Numbered from the stretch's first letter, positions 49,339 to 58,881 are shown. The stretch is DNA of 64,000 nt from Kocuria flava (GCF_001482365.1 NZ_CP013254.1:1302001-1366000); one strand, 5' to 3'. The notes: generated by a model not told the origin, from the letters alone. A program made the numbers and translations.

Positions 49339-49390
49339 TCCCGTCCGGCGCGGGACCGGGCCCCAGGGCCCGTTCCCGCGCCGGACGGGA
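49339..49390 (+). terminator. hairpin between pstS and pstC (terminator or attenuator)
   Basis: A 17-bp outer stem (49339-49355 with 49374-49390) encloses a second 6-bp stem (49357-49362 with 49367-49372). It starts 14 bases past the pstS stop and is followed by CATTTCTG. Partial termination here would give excess binding protein over permease. Confidence 0.8.
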
Positions 49391-49495
49391 CATTTCTGTG
49401 TGAGGGGCCTCCTCCGTGAGGCACGTCACCGGACCAGGCGCCGGGAGCGATCCCACCCGGTGCAGCACGTTCCAGGCCACGAAGGGGCGCACGAC

Positions 49496-50452
49496 ATGTC
49501 CACCACCGTCACCACCGAGCAGCCCACCGCGCTCGCCCAGGGGAGCCCTGGCGGCGGCCGCGCCGGCGACTCGGTCTTCGCCGGGCTCAGCCTCGGCGCC
49601 GGCATCCTGATCCTCGCCTCCCTGGCAGCCGTCGCGCTGTTCCTCTTCCTGGAGGCCCTGCCCACGTTCCAGGCCCCCGCCGAGGAGATCTCGGGCGGGG
49701 CCGGCTTCTGGTCCTACATCTGGCCGATGATCATCGGCACGGTCATCGCCGCCGTCATCGCCCTCGTGATCGCCACCCCGATCGGGGTGCTCGTGGCGCT
49801 GTACATCTCCCACTACGCGCCCGCCCGGATCGCGAAGCCGGTCGGCTACGTCATCGACCTGCTCGCCGCGATCCCCTCGGTGATCTACGGGGCGTGGGGC
49901 ACCACGGTGCTCGCGGGCGCGCTCGTGCCGTTCTACGACTGGCTGGCCGAGAACCTGGGGTTCATCCCCCTCTTCGCGGGCCCGGCCTCCCAGACCGGCA
50001 AGACGATGCTGACGGTGGGCGTCGTGCTGGCCATCATGATCCTGCCGATCATCACCGCGATGTCCCGCGAGATCTTCGTCCAGACCCCGAAGCTCCACGA
50101 GGAGGCCGCCCTGGCCCTGGGCGCCACCCGGTGGGAGATGATCCGGATGACCGTGCTGCCCTTCGCCCGGCCCGGCATCATCTCCTCGGTCATGCTGGCC
50201 CTGGGCCGCGCCCTCGGCGAGACCATGGCCGTGGCCCTCGTCCTGTCGGGCGGGCCGCTGACCGCCTCGCTGATCCAGTCGGGCAACCAGACCATCGCGG
50301 CGGAGATCGCCCTGAACTTCCCCGAGGCCTACGGCCTGCGCCTCTCGGAGCTCATCGCCGCCGGCCTCGTCCTGTTCCTGATCACCCTGGTCGTGAACAT
50401 GGCGGCCCGCGCCATCATCGCCCGCTACAAGGAATTCTCGGGAGCCAACTGA
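49496..50452 (+). CDS. pstC: phosphate ABC transporter permease PstC
   Basis: A 318-residue permease with about six membrane segments and an about 25-residue hydrophilic N-terminus. The ATPase-contact EAA loop is [26 protein letters not shown]. It also has the conserved [16 protein letters not shown]. The ATG at 49496 has GAAGGGG about 9 bases upstream. Its stop overlaps the pstA start by one base. Confidence 0.95.
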   Translation: MSTTVTTEQPTALAQGSPGGGRAGDSVFAGLSLGAGILILASLAAVALFLFLEALPTFQAPAEEISGGAGFWSYIWPMIIGTVIAAVIALVIATPIGVLVALYISHYAPARIAKPVGYVIDLLAAIPSVIYGAWGTTVLAGALVPFYDWLAENLGFIPLFAGPASQTGKTMLTVGVVLAIMILPIITAMSREIFVQTPKLHEEAALALGATRWEMIRMTVLPFARPGIISSVMLALGRALGETMAVALVLSGGPLTASLIQSGNQTIAAEIALNFPEAYGLRLSELIAAGLVLFLITLVVNMAARAIIARYKEFSGAN

Positions 50453-51585
50453 TGTCGACCCCACCCCTGCACCAGCAGACCTCGTCGCCGGGCGCCGCCG
50501 GCCGCCGCGCGAAGCTCACGCGGAACCAGCGGCCGGCCTGGCTCGTGCCCGCCATCGCCGTCGCCGCCGTCGTCGTGGGCGCGGCCCTGGCCGCGCTCGT
50601 GGGCTTCTCCACGGCCCTGTGGGCGGTCTTCGCCGCCGTGCTCTTCCTCGTCGCCGCGCCCCTGGCCGTCACGGCCGTGGAGGGCCGGCGCAAGGGCGCC
50701 GACTCCCTGACCACGTACCTGGTCCACACCGCGTTCGTGCTGGCCGTCATCCCGCTGGTCTCCGTCATCTGGACCGTGCTGGCCAACGGCGTCCCGGGCC
50801 TGACCTCCAACCTGCTGCTGACCTCCATGAACGGGGTCACGGGCGCGACCGACAACGCCGCGGCGGCGGGGGAGACCCCGGTGCTCGGCGGGGCCTACCA
50901 CGCGATCGTGGGCACCGTCTCGATCACCTTCTGGGCCACGCTGATGTCGGTGCCCATCGGGCTGCTCACCGCGATCTACCTCGTGGAGTACTCCCAGGGC
51001 GGCTGGCTGGGGCGGGCGATCACGTTCTTCGTGGACGTGATGACCGGCATCCCCTCGATCGTGGCGGGCCTGTTCGCGGCCGCCCTGTTCGGCCTGATCC
51101 TCGGCCCCTCGACCCGCTTCGGGTTCGTGGCCGCCGTGGCGCTGACCGTGCTCATGATCCCCACGGTCGTGAAGAACACCGAGGAGATGCTCAAGATCGT
51201 CCCCAACGAGCTGCGCGAGGCCTCCTACGCCCTCGGGGTGCGCAAGTGGCGGACCATCACCAAGGTCGTCATCCCCACGGCGATCTCCGGCATCGCCTCG
51301 GGCGTGACCCTGGCGATCGCCCGCGTGATCGGCGAGACCGCCCCGCTGCTCGTGACCGCCGGCTTCGCCACGGCCATCAACTGGAACTCGTTCTCCGGCT
51401 GGATGACCACGCTGCCGACGTTCATCTACTACCAGATCATGACCCCGACCTCCCCGACCAACCCCGATCCCTCCGCCCAGCGGGCGTGGGCCGCGGCACT
51501 GATCCTGATCCTGATCGTCATGCTGCTGAACCTGGTCGCACGGCTGGTCGCCCGGGCCTTCGCGCCCAGGACCGCCGGGCGCTGA
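50452..51585 (+). CDS. pstA: phosphate ABC transporter permease PstA
   Basis: A 377-residue permease, longer than usual because of two extra N-terminal membrane segments (residues about 32-50 and 52-72) before the core. The EAA loop is [26 protein letters not shown], and [15 protein letters not shown] is the conserved motif. The ATG overlaps the pstC stop (TGATG). It pairs with PstC. Confidence 0.95.
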   Translation: MSTPPLHQQTSSPGAAGRRAKLTRNQRPAWLVPAIAVAAVVVGAALAALVGFSTALWAVFAAVLFLVAAPLAVTAVEGRRKGADSLTTYLVHTAFVLAVIPLVSVIWTVLANGVPGLTSNLLLTSMNGVTGATDNAAAAGETPVLGGAYHAIVGTVSITFWATLMSVPIGLLTAIYLVEYSQGGWLGRAITFFVDVMTGIPSIVAGLFAAALFGLILGPSTRFGFVAAVALTVLMIPTVVKNTEEMLKIVPNELREASYALGVRKWRTITKVVIPTAISGIASGVTLAIARVIGETAPLLVTAGFATAINWNSFSGWMTTLPTFIYYQIMTPTSPTNPDPSAQRAWAAALILILIVMLLNLVARLVARAFAPRTAGR

Positions 51586-51635
51586 CCCGGCCGGCCCCCG
51601 TACGCACCGTCGCGAGAAAGAAGCAAGGAACCCAC

Positions 51636-52415
51636 ATGTCCAAGCGAATCGACGTCGAGCACCTCAACGTCCACTACGGCACCTTCCTGGCGGTCGAGGA
51701 CGTCAGCATGGGGATCGACGCCCGGTCGGTGACCGCGTTCATCGGTCCCTCCGGCTGCGGCAAGTCCACCTTCCTGCGCACGCTCAACCGCATGCACGAG
51801 GTCATCCCCGGAGCCCGCGCCGAGGGCAGGGTCCTGCTCGACGGCGAGGACCTCTACGGCCCCGGCGTGGACCCCGTGGTCGTGCGCTCCATGGTCGGCA
51901 TGGTCTTCCAGCGGCCCAACCCGTTCCCCACGATGTCCATCCGGGACAACGTGCTGGCCGGGGTCAAGCTCAACAGCAAGCGGATCTCCCGCGGGGAGGC
52001 CGACGACCTGGTCGAGAGCTCCCTGCGCGGGGCCAACCTGTGGAACGAGGTCAAGGACCGCCTCGACCGTCCCGGCTCCGGACTCTCCGGCGGCCAGCAG
52101 CAGCGCCTGTGCATCGCCCGGGCGATCGCGGTCAAGCCCGACGTGATCCTCATGGACGAGCCGTGCTCGGCCCTGGACCCGATCTCCACGCTGGCGATCG
52201 AGGACCTGATCAGCGAGCTCAAGCAGGACTACACGGTCGTGATCGTCACGCACAACATGCAGCAGGCCTCCCGCGTGTCCGACCGCACGGCCTTCTTCAA
52301 CATCGCCGGCACCGGCAAGCCCGGCAAGCTCATCGAGTACGGGCCCACCTCGGAGATCTTCGCCAACCCGCAGGAGAAGCAGACCGAGGACTACGTCTCC
52401 GGCCGCTTCGGCTGA
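51636..52415 (+). CDS. pstB: phosphate ABC transporter ATPase PstB
   Basis: A 259-residue ATPase. Walker A is GPSGCGKST (37-45), the Q-loop is [10 protein letters not shown], the signature is [14 protein letters not shown] and Walker B is [13 protein letters not shown]; the H-loop is VTHNMQQA. It also has the PstB-specific end [13 protein letters not shown]. The ATG at 51636 follows GCAAGGA. It completes the operon; no phoU directly follows. Confidence 0.97.
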   Translation: MSKRIDVEHLNVHYGTFLAVEDVSMGIDARSVTAFIGPSGCGKSTFLRTLNRMHEVIPGARAEGRVLLDGEDLYGPGVDPVVVRSMVGMVFQRPNPFPTMSIRDNVLAGVKLNSKRISRGEADDLVESSLRGANLWNEVKDRLDRPGSGLSGGQQQRLCIARAIAVKPDVILMDEPCSALDPISTLAIEDLISELKQDYTVVIVTHNMQQASRVSDRTAFFNIAGTGKPGKLIEYGPTSEIFANPQEKQTEDYVSGRFG

Positions 52416-52430
52416 GCCCGGCGCGCCCGC

Positions 52431-52483
52431 ACGACGACGGCCCCCGCCGCACCCCTCAGGGGAGCGGCGGGCGCCGTCGTCGT
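52431..52483. terminator. hairpin between convergent pstB and pit
   Basis: ACGACGACGGC (52431-52441) pairs with 52473-52483. Further complementary stretches inside (CCCGCCG with CGGCGGG) extend the stem. It can serve both pstB and the convergent pit gene. Confidence 0.7.
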
Positions 52484-52555
52484 CCCCGCGGGGCGCGGCC
52501 CCGCAGGCGGCCCGCCCGCGGGGCGCGGCCGCGGACGGCCGGCGGAGGGGACGGG

Positions 52556-53572
52556 TCAGAGGAGGGGGGAGAGGGCGAGCAGGAGGACCGCCCCGACGAG
52601 CCCGCACACGGGGACCGTCAGCGCCCACACGACCAGGACCCGGGTGAGCACGCGGGCGTTGACGGTGCGGAAGCGCTGCTGCATCCCGGCGCCCAGGACC
52701 GCGGCCGCCGTGGTCTGGGAGGTCGACAGGGACACCGGGACCACGGTGCCGCCCAGGAACAGCAGGGAGCCGGCCACGCCCTGGGCCACGGCCCCGCGGA
52801 ACGGGTCGATGGTGATCATCCGCGACGAGAGGGTGTAGGCGATCCGCCAGCCGCCGAAGAGGGTGCCCGTGGCCAGCCCCGCCGCGACGAGCAGGACCAG
52901 CCACGGCGCGGTCCCGCCCTCGATCGGGGAGGGCAGCCCGGCGCACACGAGCAGCGTCGCGAAGACCCACTCGGCGCGGCGGCCGTGCATGATGCCGTGG
53001 CCGAAGGAGACGGCGGCCGCGCCGGTGGCGAGCACGAGGCGGGAGCGGAACGCGGTCGTGTTGACGTCCGCGTGGCGGTGCATCCGCAGCAGCGGCACGG
53101 CGAGCAGCCACGCCAGTCCGCAGGCCAGTGCGGGGGCCACGACCAGCGGGACGAGGACCTGGACGAGGGCGGTCGGGGTCAGGGGGCTCGTGGCGACCAG
53201 GCCCACGGCGTGCCCGCCCAGCAGCGCGCCGATCAGGCCGCCGAACAGGGCCGTGGTCGAGGAGGAGGGCAGGCCCCACCACCACGTGAGCAGGTTCCAG
53301 GCCACCGTGGTGGCCAGCGCGCACACCACGGCCGCGGAGCCGACCACGTCCTGGGGCACCGGTGCGCCCACGATCGCCCAGTCCGAGAGCAGGTAGGCGG
53401 CCGTGCCCACGCCGGCCACGTTGACCAGGGCGCTGAGCACGACCCCGACCTTCGGGGTCAGGGCGCGGGCGCGCACGGGAAGGGCCACCGCGTTCGGGGC
53501 GTCGTGGAAGCCGTTGACCACCGTGTAGGCCAGGGCCAGGACGAGGCCCAGGACGGTGAGGAGGATCAGCAC
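52556..53572 (-). CDS. pit: low-affinity inorganic phosphate transporter (PiT family)
   Basis: A 338-residue membrane protein with about ten segments. The signature NGFHDAPNAVALPV (residues about 20-33) and the repeat-half element near SFGHGIMHGRRAEW identify PiT (H+ or Na+/phosphate or metal-phosphate symport). The GTG at 53572 lies 7 bases after the DUF47 stop. It is convergent with pstSCAB. Confidence 0.92.
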   Translation of the reverse strand: MLILLTVLGLVLALAYTVVNGFHDAPNAVALPVRARALTPKVGVVLSALVNVAGVGTAAYLLSDWAIVGAPVPQDVVGSAAVVCALATTVAWNLLTWWWGLPSSSTTALFGGLIGALLGGHAVGLVATSPLTPTALVQVLVPLVVAPALACGLAWLLAVPLLRMHRHADVNTTAFRSRLVLATGAAAVSFGHGIMHGRRAEWVFATLLVCAGLPSPIEGGTAPWLVLLVAAGLATGTLFGGWRIAYTLSSRMITIDPFRGAVAQGVAGSLLFLGGTVVPVSLSTSQTTAAAVLGAGMQQRFRTVNARVLTRVLVVWALTVPVCGLVGAVLLLALSPLL

Positions 53573-53578
53573 GGCGGG

Positions 53579-54193
53579 TCAGGACTCCGCCACGACGATG
53601 CGCCCCACCTCGGTGGCGACCTGCCCCAGGGCCCGGGCGGCGCCCACGAACCGCTCCACGGCGCGCTCCCGGCGCAGCGCCTGGTGGGCGTTGTGGTGCT
53701 CCAGCAGGTGCGCCAGGTGCAGGTGGTGGATGCGCTCGGCCTGCTTGCCGAGCCGGAGCATCTCGTACCAGTAGTCGTCGAGGCCCTCGAAGCTGCCGAG
53801 GTCGCGCATGGCGCGGGTGGTCAGCTCGGACATCCGCACGATCACCCCGAGCTGGTCGGTGGCGTAGGAGGGCGGGCGGGTGAGCCCGTAGGCCACGTGC
53901 GCCTCGGCCACGGCCAGCAGCTCCTCGGCGGCCCGGTTGAGCCACTCGCCCAGGATGTAGACGTCCTGGCGGGGGAGGGGGATCGCGAAGGTCGAGCGCA
54001 CGGTGGTCATCACCGAGAAGAACAGGTCGGTCGAGCGGGTCTCGCACGCGCGGATGCCGTCGAGCACCCCCACCGCGTGCTCGGGGCTGCCCAGGAGCTC
54101 CGAGAGCAGCCGCACCGCCTCCGTCACCTGCTCGGACATCTCGGCCAGCAGGTCCAGGACCTGCTCGTCCTCCGGGAAGATGCGAAGGGCCAT
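53579..54193 (-). CDS. DUF47 / PhoU-like accessory protein of the Pit transporter
   Basis: A 204-residue all-helical protein with the PhoU_div (DUF47) pattern, starting MALRIFPEDEQVLDLLAEMSEQV. Acidic residues in helices could bind metals as in PhoU. Genes of this family typically precede pit, as here, and are thought to modulate the transporter. The ATG at 54193 is preceded by a run of GC-rich bases; no clean ribosome site is seen. Confidence 0.88.
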   Translation of the reverse strand: MALRIFPEDEQVLDLLAEMSEQVTEAVRLLSELLGSPEHAVGVLDGIRACETRSTDLFFSVMTTVRSTFAIPLPRQDVYILGEWLNRAAEELLAVAEAHVAYGLTRPPSYATDQLGVIVRMSELTTRAMRDLGSFEGLDDYWYEMLRLGKQAERIHHLHLAHLLEHHNAHQALRRERAVERFVGAARALGQVATEVGRIVVAES

Positions 54194-54427
54194 CGGGATA
54201 CCGTCCTGGGCGTCGTGCCGGGGCGCGCGGGGGCGACCGGCCGGGAGGGGAGGGGCGGTGCCGGACCGGGAACGCCTCTCGGCGGAAGGCCGCTCGCAGC
54301 GGCTCAGTGTTGGAGCCCGGGGTTACCGCGGCCCGGCACCTGCGTCCATGGTAGTCGACGGCTCCGGAGGGCCAAGCCGGGAGGGCGTGGTCCCGCCCAC
54401 GCCCGCGGGGCGCCCGGTCCGGGCCGC

Positions 54428-55087
54428 TCAGTCGAGGTGGCCGTGGCGCCAGGCCCGCGCGGCCGCCTCGAGCTCCTCGGCCGTGCGCTCCAGGCGCTGG
54501 GTGAGGGCCACGGTGCCCGGGCCCGCGGCCCGGGCGGCATCCGGGCGCCCGGGGACGACGACGGGCAGCTGCCCGGTGTCGGCGAGGCGGATCCGCCCCA
54601 GGGCCATCACCCGGCAGAAGGCGGCGAAGCGCTCGAGGGCGACGTCGAACTCGCCGTTGAAGGCCCCCGAGAGGATCGTGTCGGCCATCTCCGTGACCTC
54701 CTCCGCCCCGGGCGGCTCGGCCACCCCGGCCACCACGTGGGAGACCTGCGCCGTGCCGCGCCCGGCCGCGAAGTACCGGCCCATCCGCACGGGGTCCTTG
54801 CGCACGGACGCGCGCAGGGCGTAGAGCCGCCACAGCGCCCCGGGCAGGGAGACCGCGGGGGCCTCGGCCCACATCTCGGCGATGCCCTCGAGGCCCTGCT
54901 CGTCGGTGAGCTCGATCAGCCGGCGGGAGATCTCCGGGTCGTCGCTGGCCCGGCCCCGGGAGACCAGGGCGTGGGCCGCGAGGTGGGCGGCCTCGGAGAC
55001 GCGCGCCGGGTCCGGGCCGCCCTCGTAGGCGTCGAACTTCTCCGGGGAGAACTTCACCGGCTTGTGGTGGCGGGGCACGTCGCTCAT
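54428..55087 (-). CDS. conserved actinobacterial protein of unknown function
   Basis: A 219-residue soluble, mostly helical protein starting MSDVPRHHKPVKFSPEKFDAYEGG. There is no signal, membrane segment or catalytic motif that I recognise. ATG at 55087 is chosen; an in-frame GTG at 55093 is two codons upstream. It lies between the DUF47-pit pair and the glutaminase on the same strand. Similar proteins appear near phosphate genes in related genomes, from memory, sometimes mislabelled as RNA polymerase subunit. Confidence 0.7.
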   Translation of the reverse strand: MSDVPRHHKPVKFSPEKFDAYEGGPDPARVSEAAHLAAHALVSRGRASDDPEISRRLIELTDEQGLEGIAEMWAEAPAVSLPGALWRLYALRASVRKDPVRMGRYFAAGRGTAQVSHVVAGVAEPPGAEEVTEMADTILSGAFNGEFDVALERFAAFCRVMALGRIRLADTGQLPVVVPGRPDAARAAGPGTVALTQRLERTAEELEAAARAWRHGHLD

Positions 55088-55111
55088 GTCCACCAGGGTA
55101 CGGCCGGGGCC

Positions 55112-55135
55112 CCGGGGCGGCCACGGCCGCCCCGG
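55112..55135 (-). terminator. 10-bp hairpin after the glutaminase
   Basis: CCGGGGCGGC (55112-55121) and GCCGCCCCGG (55126-55135) pair over CACG, immediately past the glutaminase stop. Confidence 0.6.
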
Positions 55136-55136
55136 C

Positions 55137-57044
55137 TCACCAGTCGGTGGCGGAGGCGTGCACGGCGGCGTCCCGCCACTGCTGGTCGGCGCGCTCGTAG
55201 CCGTCCCGGGCCAGGGCCTGCCACAGCCTCAGGGCCAGCGGCGGGTCCTCCTGCTCCAGGGCGGCGAGCGCGTCCGGGCCCAGCACGCGGGCGGTGACGT
55301 CGGTGATCGCGCTCAGCGTCACCCGCTGCCGGCCGGAGCCCAGGGCGAGCTCCCCGAAGCTCGTGCCGGGGCCGAGGATCTGCAGCTCCACCCGCTCGCC
55401 GGCGGGGGTGCGCAGGGACATCGACACGTCCCCGCTGACCACGAGGTGGATGCCCGCGAACCGCTGGCCCGCCCGCAGGATGTTCTCCCCGGCCGACCAC
55501 GTGCGCTCGGCGGTGCGCGCGCGCACGGCGGCGGCGTCCTCGGGGGAGAGCCGGGAGAGCAGCTCGGACTCCGCCGGATTCACCCGGGCGGGCGTGCACT
55601 CCGGGCCGCCGTGCTCCTCGAGCAGCCGGTCCTCGACCCACTTGATCGCCGCGGCCCGGCTCGGGAAGATCTCGAGCGGGGGGTGGCCCTCGAAGGTGCC
55701 CACGAGGTCCTCGTCGGTGGCCACGACCACCACGGTCCGCCCCGCCTCGTGCAGCTCGGCGCGGGTGCGGGCGAGCAGCGGCAGGGCGTAGTCGGCGATC
55801 ACGTCGACCCGGCGCAGGTCGACCACCACGTAGGAGGCCTCCACCGCGACCTCCCGCACCCGCCGCACGGCCGCCTCCGTGCCCGCGAACAGCAGGTCGC
55901 CCTGCAGCTCGACCACGACCGCGTCCTTGCCGTGGGCCTCCAGCACCGCCTCCGCCTCGGCGTTGCGGCGCACCAGCGAGGGGGACTGGTCGATCGGGTA
56001 GTCGGCGCGCACGGTCGAGCGGGAGACCCGGGCGGTGTGGGTGAAGTGCAGGTCGAGGTCCTGGGACAGGCGCTCGCAGGCCAGCACGCCGCGCACGCTG
56101 TTGCCGTGCCGGTCCAGGGGCGGGGAGAACGTGGCCACCGCGAGCTCGCCCGGCAGCACCGCCACGATGCCGCCGCCGACCCCGGACTTGGCGGGCAGCC
56201 CGACCCGGACCATCCACTCCCCGGCGTCGTCGTACATCCCGCACGAGCTCATCACGGACAGCACGCGCGAGACCGTGCTCGGGTCGAAGACCTCCTCGCC
56301 CGTCAGCGGGTTCGTGCCGGCGTTGGCGAGGGTCGCGCCCATGAGGGCCAGGTCCCGGCACGTGACGAGGATCGAGCACTGGGCGAAGTAGTCCTCCAGG
56401 GCCTGCATCGGGTCGCCCTCGATGATCCCCGCCGCGGCCAGCAGGTAGCCCAGGGCCCGGTTGCGGTCCCCGGCGGCGGACTCCTGCTCGAGGACCTCGG
56501 GGCTGATCGACAGGTCCCGGCCCGCGCACCGGGAGTAGGCCGCTCGGATCCGGTCCCGGCGCAGCTCCCGCTCGCTGTCGGGCACGAGCCACGTCGAGGC
56601 GATCGCCCCCGCGTTGATCATGGGGTTCGCGGGCCGGCCCGTGCCCGGCTGCAGGGAGATCTCGTTGTAGGCGTCGCCGCTGGGCTCGACGTCGATCCGG
56701 TCGTGCACGGCCTCGACGCCGAGGTCCTCGAGGGCCAGCGCGTAGGTGAACGCCTTGGAGATCGACTGGATGCTGAACTCGTCGCCGGTGCTTCCCGCCT
56801 CGTAGACGTGGCCGTCCGCGGTGGCGATGACCACGCCGAAGCGCTCCGGGTCCGCCTGGGCGAGCGCGGGGATCGAGGTGCTGGGCTCGCCGCCGCGCGC
56901 GTCGCGCAGCTGCGCCACGACCTGCTCGAGGTACTCGGTGATCGCGGAGGGGCCGAACAGGCGCTGCTCCTCGCCGGCGCGGTCCTCGGCGGGTGCCCCG
57001 CCGTCGCGGGGGCGGGTGCTGTCCTCGGTGCGGTGGTCCGGCAC
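55137..57044 (-). CDS. glsA: glutaminase fused to STAS and cyclic-nucleotide-binding domains
   Basis: A 635-residue three-domain protein. Residues about 35-330 form a serine-dependent glutaminase (Gln to Glu + NH3) with S94-x-x-K97 in SISK, ISLQPGTGRPANPMINAGAI and SGVGGGIVAV. Residues about 360-465 form a STAS domain (AVVVELQGDLLFAGTE, VVVDLRRVDVI). Residues about 490-610 form a cyclic-nucleotide-binding-like domain (GENILRAGQRFAGIHLVVSGDVSMSL, SFGELALGS). The GTG at 57044 has GGAGG 7 bases upstream. Typical glutaminases are about 310 residues; longer STAS/cNMP fusions exist in actinobacteria. Regulation by ligand binding is inferred. Confidence 0.93.
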   Translation of the reverse strand: MPDHRTEDSTRPRDGGAPAEDRAGEEQRLFGPSAITEYLEQVVAQLRDARGGEPSTSIPALAQADPERFGVVIATADGHVYEAGSTGDEFSIQSISKAFTYALALEDLGVEAVHDRIDVEPSGDAYNEISLQPGTGRPANPMINAGAIASTWLVPDSERELRRDRIRAAYSRCAGRDLSISPEVLEQESAAGDRNRALGYLLAAAGIIEGDPMQALEDYFAQCSILVTCRDLALMGATLANAGTNPLTGEEVFDPSTVSRVLSVMSSCGMYDDAGEWMVRVGLPAKSGVGGGIVAVLPGELAVATFSPPLDRHGNSVRGVLACERLSQDLDLHFTHTARVSRSTVRADYPIDQSPSLVRRNAEAEAVLEAHGKDAVVVELQGDLLFAGTEAAVRRVREVAVEASYVVVDLRRVDVIADYALPLLARTRAELHEAGRTVVVVATDEDLVGTFEGHPPLEIFPSRAAAIKWVEDRLLEEHGGPECTPARVNPAESELLSRLSPEDAAAVRARTAERTWSAGENILRAGQRFAGIHLVVSGDVSMSLRTPAGERVELQILGPGTSFGELALGSGRQRVTLSAITDVTARVLGPDALAALEQEDPPLALRLWQALARDGYERADQQWRDAAVHASATDW

Positions 57045-57211
57045 GGTGGTTCCTCCGAAGGGGCTTCCGGTCGGTCCCGCCGGGGCTCCGGCGGGACGGC
57101 GGCCCGCCGTCGAGGGGCGGGGCGGACGACGCCGGTCCCACTCTAGGCCAACCGGCCGGGCGCCCGCCCGGGGCGGGCGCCCGGACCTGCTGGGCGCCCG
57201 GGGCCGTGCGG

Positions 57212-57217
57212 TACAGT
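57212..57217 (+). promoter_or_regulatory. -10-like TACAGT upstream of tRNA-Lys
   Basis: TACAGT lies 38 bases before the tRNA 5' end. A weak -35 may lie near CTGCTGG (57187-57193). Confidence 0.4.
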
Positions 57218-57255
57218 GGTGCCCGCTCCGCGGCGGTCCGCCCGTCCCGGGGCGC

Positions 57256-57328
57256 GGGCCTCTAGCTCAGCTGGTAGAGCAGTGGACTTTTAATCCATGG
57301 GTCGTGGGTTCGAGCCCCACGGGGCCCA
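57256..57328 (+). tRNA. tRNA-Lys (anticodon TTT)
   Basis: A 73-base cloverleaf. The acceptor stem is GGGCCTC paired with GGGGCCC, the D-arm starts TAGCTCAGCTGGTAGAGC, the anticodon loop is CTTTTAA with TTT at 57289-57291, and the T-arm is GTGGG-TTCGAGC-CCCAC. CCA is not fully encoded. It reads AAA/AAG lysine codons. It sits between the divergently facing glutaminase and the second pstS, which converges on it. Confidence 0.97.
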
Positions 57329-57335
57329 CCGCGTG

Positions 57336-57376
57336 CGGCGACGGCCGCGGACCGGCGAGGTCCGCGGCCGTCGCCG
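57336..57376. terminator. 18-bp perfect hairpin between tRNA-Lys and the second pstS
   Basis: 57336-57353 pairs exactly with 57359-57376 over GGCGA. The convergent arrangement suggests a bidirectional terminator. Confidence 0.8.
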
Positions 57377-57402
57377 TGCCCGCTCCCGGGCGGCCCCGGG
57401 GC

Positions 57403-58545
57403 TCAGCGCACCCGGATCGAGTCGATCGCCGCGTGCGCCTCGGCCCTGAGGTTCTCCGGCAGCGGCGCGCTCTTGACGGCCTCGGAGGAGGCCTGCTGGC
57501 CCTCCTCGCTCACCACGTAGTGGCCGAAGGCCTGGGCGAGCTCCACGAGGGCCGGGTCCTCGTAGCTGGTGCAGTAGATGTGGTACGACGCCAGGACCAC
57601 GGGGTAGGCGCCCGGGACGTCCGGCTCCCGGTCGATGTCCAGGGCGATGTCGTGCTCGGCGGTGCCCTCCACGCGGGTGGCCGCGCCCACGGCCCTCCCG
57701 GCGGCCTCGCCCGAGACGGCCACGTACTCGTCGCCGACCTTCACCCGGGCCTTGCCCAGGGACTCGTCGACGAGGGAGTCGTCGGCGTAGGTGACCGCGC
57801 CCCGGGTCTCCCCGGTGAGGCTGACCACGCCCGCGTTGCCCTGCGCGCGCTCCGTGGGCAGCTCCGCGGGCCAGCTGCCGTCCTCCTCGTCCGGCCAGGC
57901 CTCCGGTGCGACGGCGTGGAGGTAGTCCGTGAAGTTCTCGGTGGTCCCGGAGTCGTCCGCGCGGGCGATCGGGGTGATGGGCAGGTCCGGCAGGTCGGCC
58001 TCCGGGTTCTGCCGGGCGATCGCCGGGTCGTCCCACCGGTCGATCCCGCCGCGGAAGATCTGCGCGATCGTCGTCGCGTCGAGGTTCAGCTCCTGGATCC
58101 CGGGCAGGTTGAAGGCGACGCTGATCGGGGAGATGTAGACGGGGATGTTGAGCGCCCCCTCCGGGCCGCAGAACTGCCGCACCTCCTCCTGCTCCTCGGC
58201 GTCCAGGTAGGCGTCGGAGCCGGCGAAGTCGGTGCCCCCGCCCACGAGCGCGCTGCGGCCCGCGCCGGAGCCGGCGGAGAGGTACTGCACGCGCGCGTCC
58301 GGGTGCTTGGACTCGAAGCCGCTGCGCCAGGTGAGCATGGCCGCGTTCTGCGCGGAGGAGCCCACGCCCGTGAGGATCCCGGAGAGGTCGGAGCCGCCCT
58401 GCTCGGCCGCCCGGCGCTGCTCCTCGCCCAGCGGGTAGTCGGACCCGCAGCCGGTGAGGGCCAGCAGGGCCGCGGCCGGCACGGCGGCGGCACGGAGGGC
58501 GCGGGTGCGCAGGAGGCGCCGGGGCGCGCGCTGGGGCTCGGTCAC
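57403..58545 (-). CDS. orphan PstS-like phosphate-binding lipoprotein
   Basis: A 380-residue PstS paralogue. The lipobox is LLALTGC (Cys near 33). Phosphate-site loops are LTGVGSSAQNAAM, SGAGRSALVGGG, FAGSDAYL and DDSGTTENF. No permease or ATPase genes accompany it, so it probably delivers phosphate to the PstCAB made from the operon 8 kb to the left, or senses phosphate. The GTG at 58545 is preceded by GAGGAG (about 7 bases). No PHO box is obvious upstream. Confidence 0.92.
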   Translation of the reverse strand: MTEPQRAPRRLLRTRALRAAAVPAAALLALTGCGSDYPLGEEQRRAAEQGGSDLSGILTGVGSSAQNAAMLTWRSGFESKHPDARVQYLSAGSGAGRSALVGGGTDFAGSDAYLDAEEQEEVRQFCGPEGALNIPVYISPISVAFNLPGIQELNLDATTIAQIFRGGIDRWDDPAIARQNPEADLPDLPITPIARADDSGTTENFTDYLHAVAPEAWPDEEDGSWPAELPTERAQGNAGVVSLTGETRGAVTYADDSLVDESLGKARVKVGDEYVAVSGEAAGRAVGAATRVEGTAEHDIALDIDREPDVPGAYPVVLASYHIYCTSYEDPALVELAQAFGHYVVSEEGQQASSEAVKSAPLPENLRAEAHAAIDSIRVR

Positions 58546-58650
58546 GGGTGGAACTCCTCGGGGACGGGGGAGACGGGCCGGGTCGGTCGCCCAGCCTACC
58601 CGGCGGGCGGCCGGCCCTCGACGGCGGGGAGCCGCCGGCGGCCCGGCCGG

Positions 58651-58881
58651 TCACTGGACCGGCGCGTCCGGGGGCGGCAGCCGGTGCTCCCGCTGCTCCT
58701 CGACGCCGGCCACGCCCTCGACCCCGCGCACCGCCGGCAGGCGCGCGGCGGGCAGCTCGCCCGTGCCGAGCCCCGGCACGGCCCGGACCTGCTCGACGTG
58801 CATGCCCTCCGCGCGCAGGTGCGTGCCCACCGACTCCATCGCCGTGCGGTGGGCGTCGTCGACCACGACCGTCACGCGCAC
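58651..58881 (-). CDS. small protein resembling a subtilisin propeptide/inhibitor (I9-like)
   Basis: A 76-residue protein. RVTVVVDDAHRTAMES, LRAEGMHVEQV, GLGTGELPAARL and VRGVEGVAGVEEQREHRLPPPDAP form a beta-alpha-beta-beta-alpha-beta pattern like the I9 propeptide fold. In relatives such genes sit beside S8 peptidases. The GTG at 58881 is used. It starts about 43 bases past the point where the neighbouring subtilase remnant breaks off, so it may be an orphaned inhibitor or chaperone. Confidence 0.6.
   Translation of the reverse strand: MRVTVVVDDAHRTAMESVGTHLRAEGMHVEQVRAVPGLGTGELPAARLPAVRGVEGVAGVEEQREHRLPPPDAPVQ

Noticed and set aside
55062..57146. 694-residue plus-strand open frame opposite the glutaminase
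   Set aside because: Shadow frame; the minus strand has clear glutaminase, STAS and CNB motifs.
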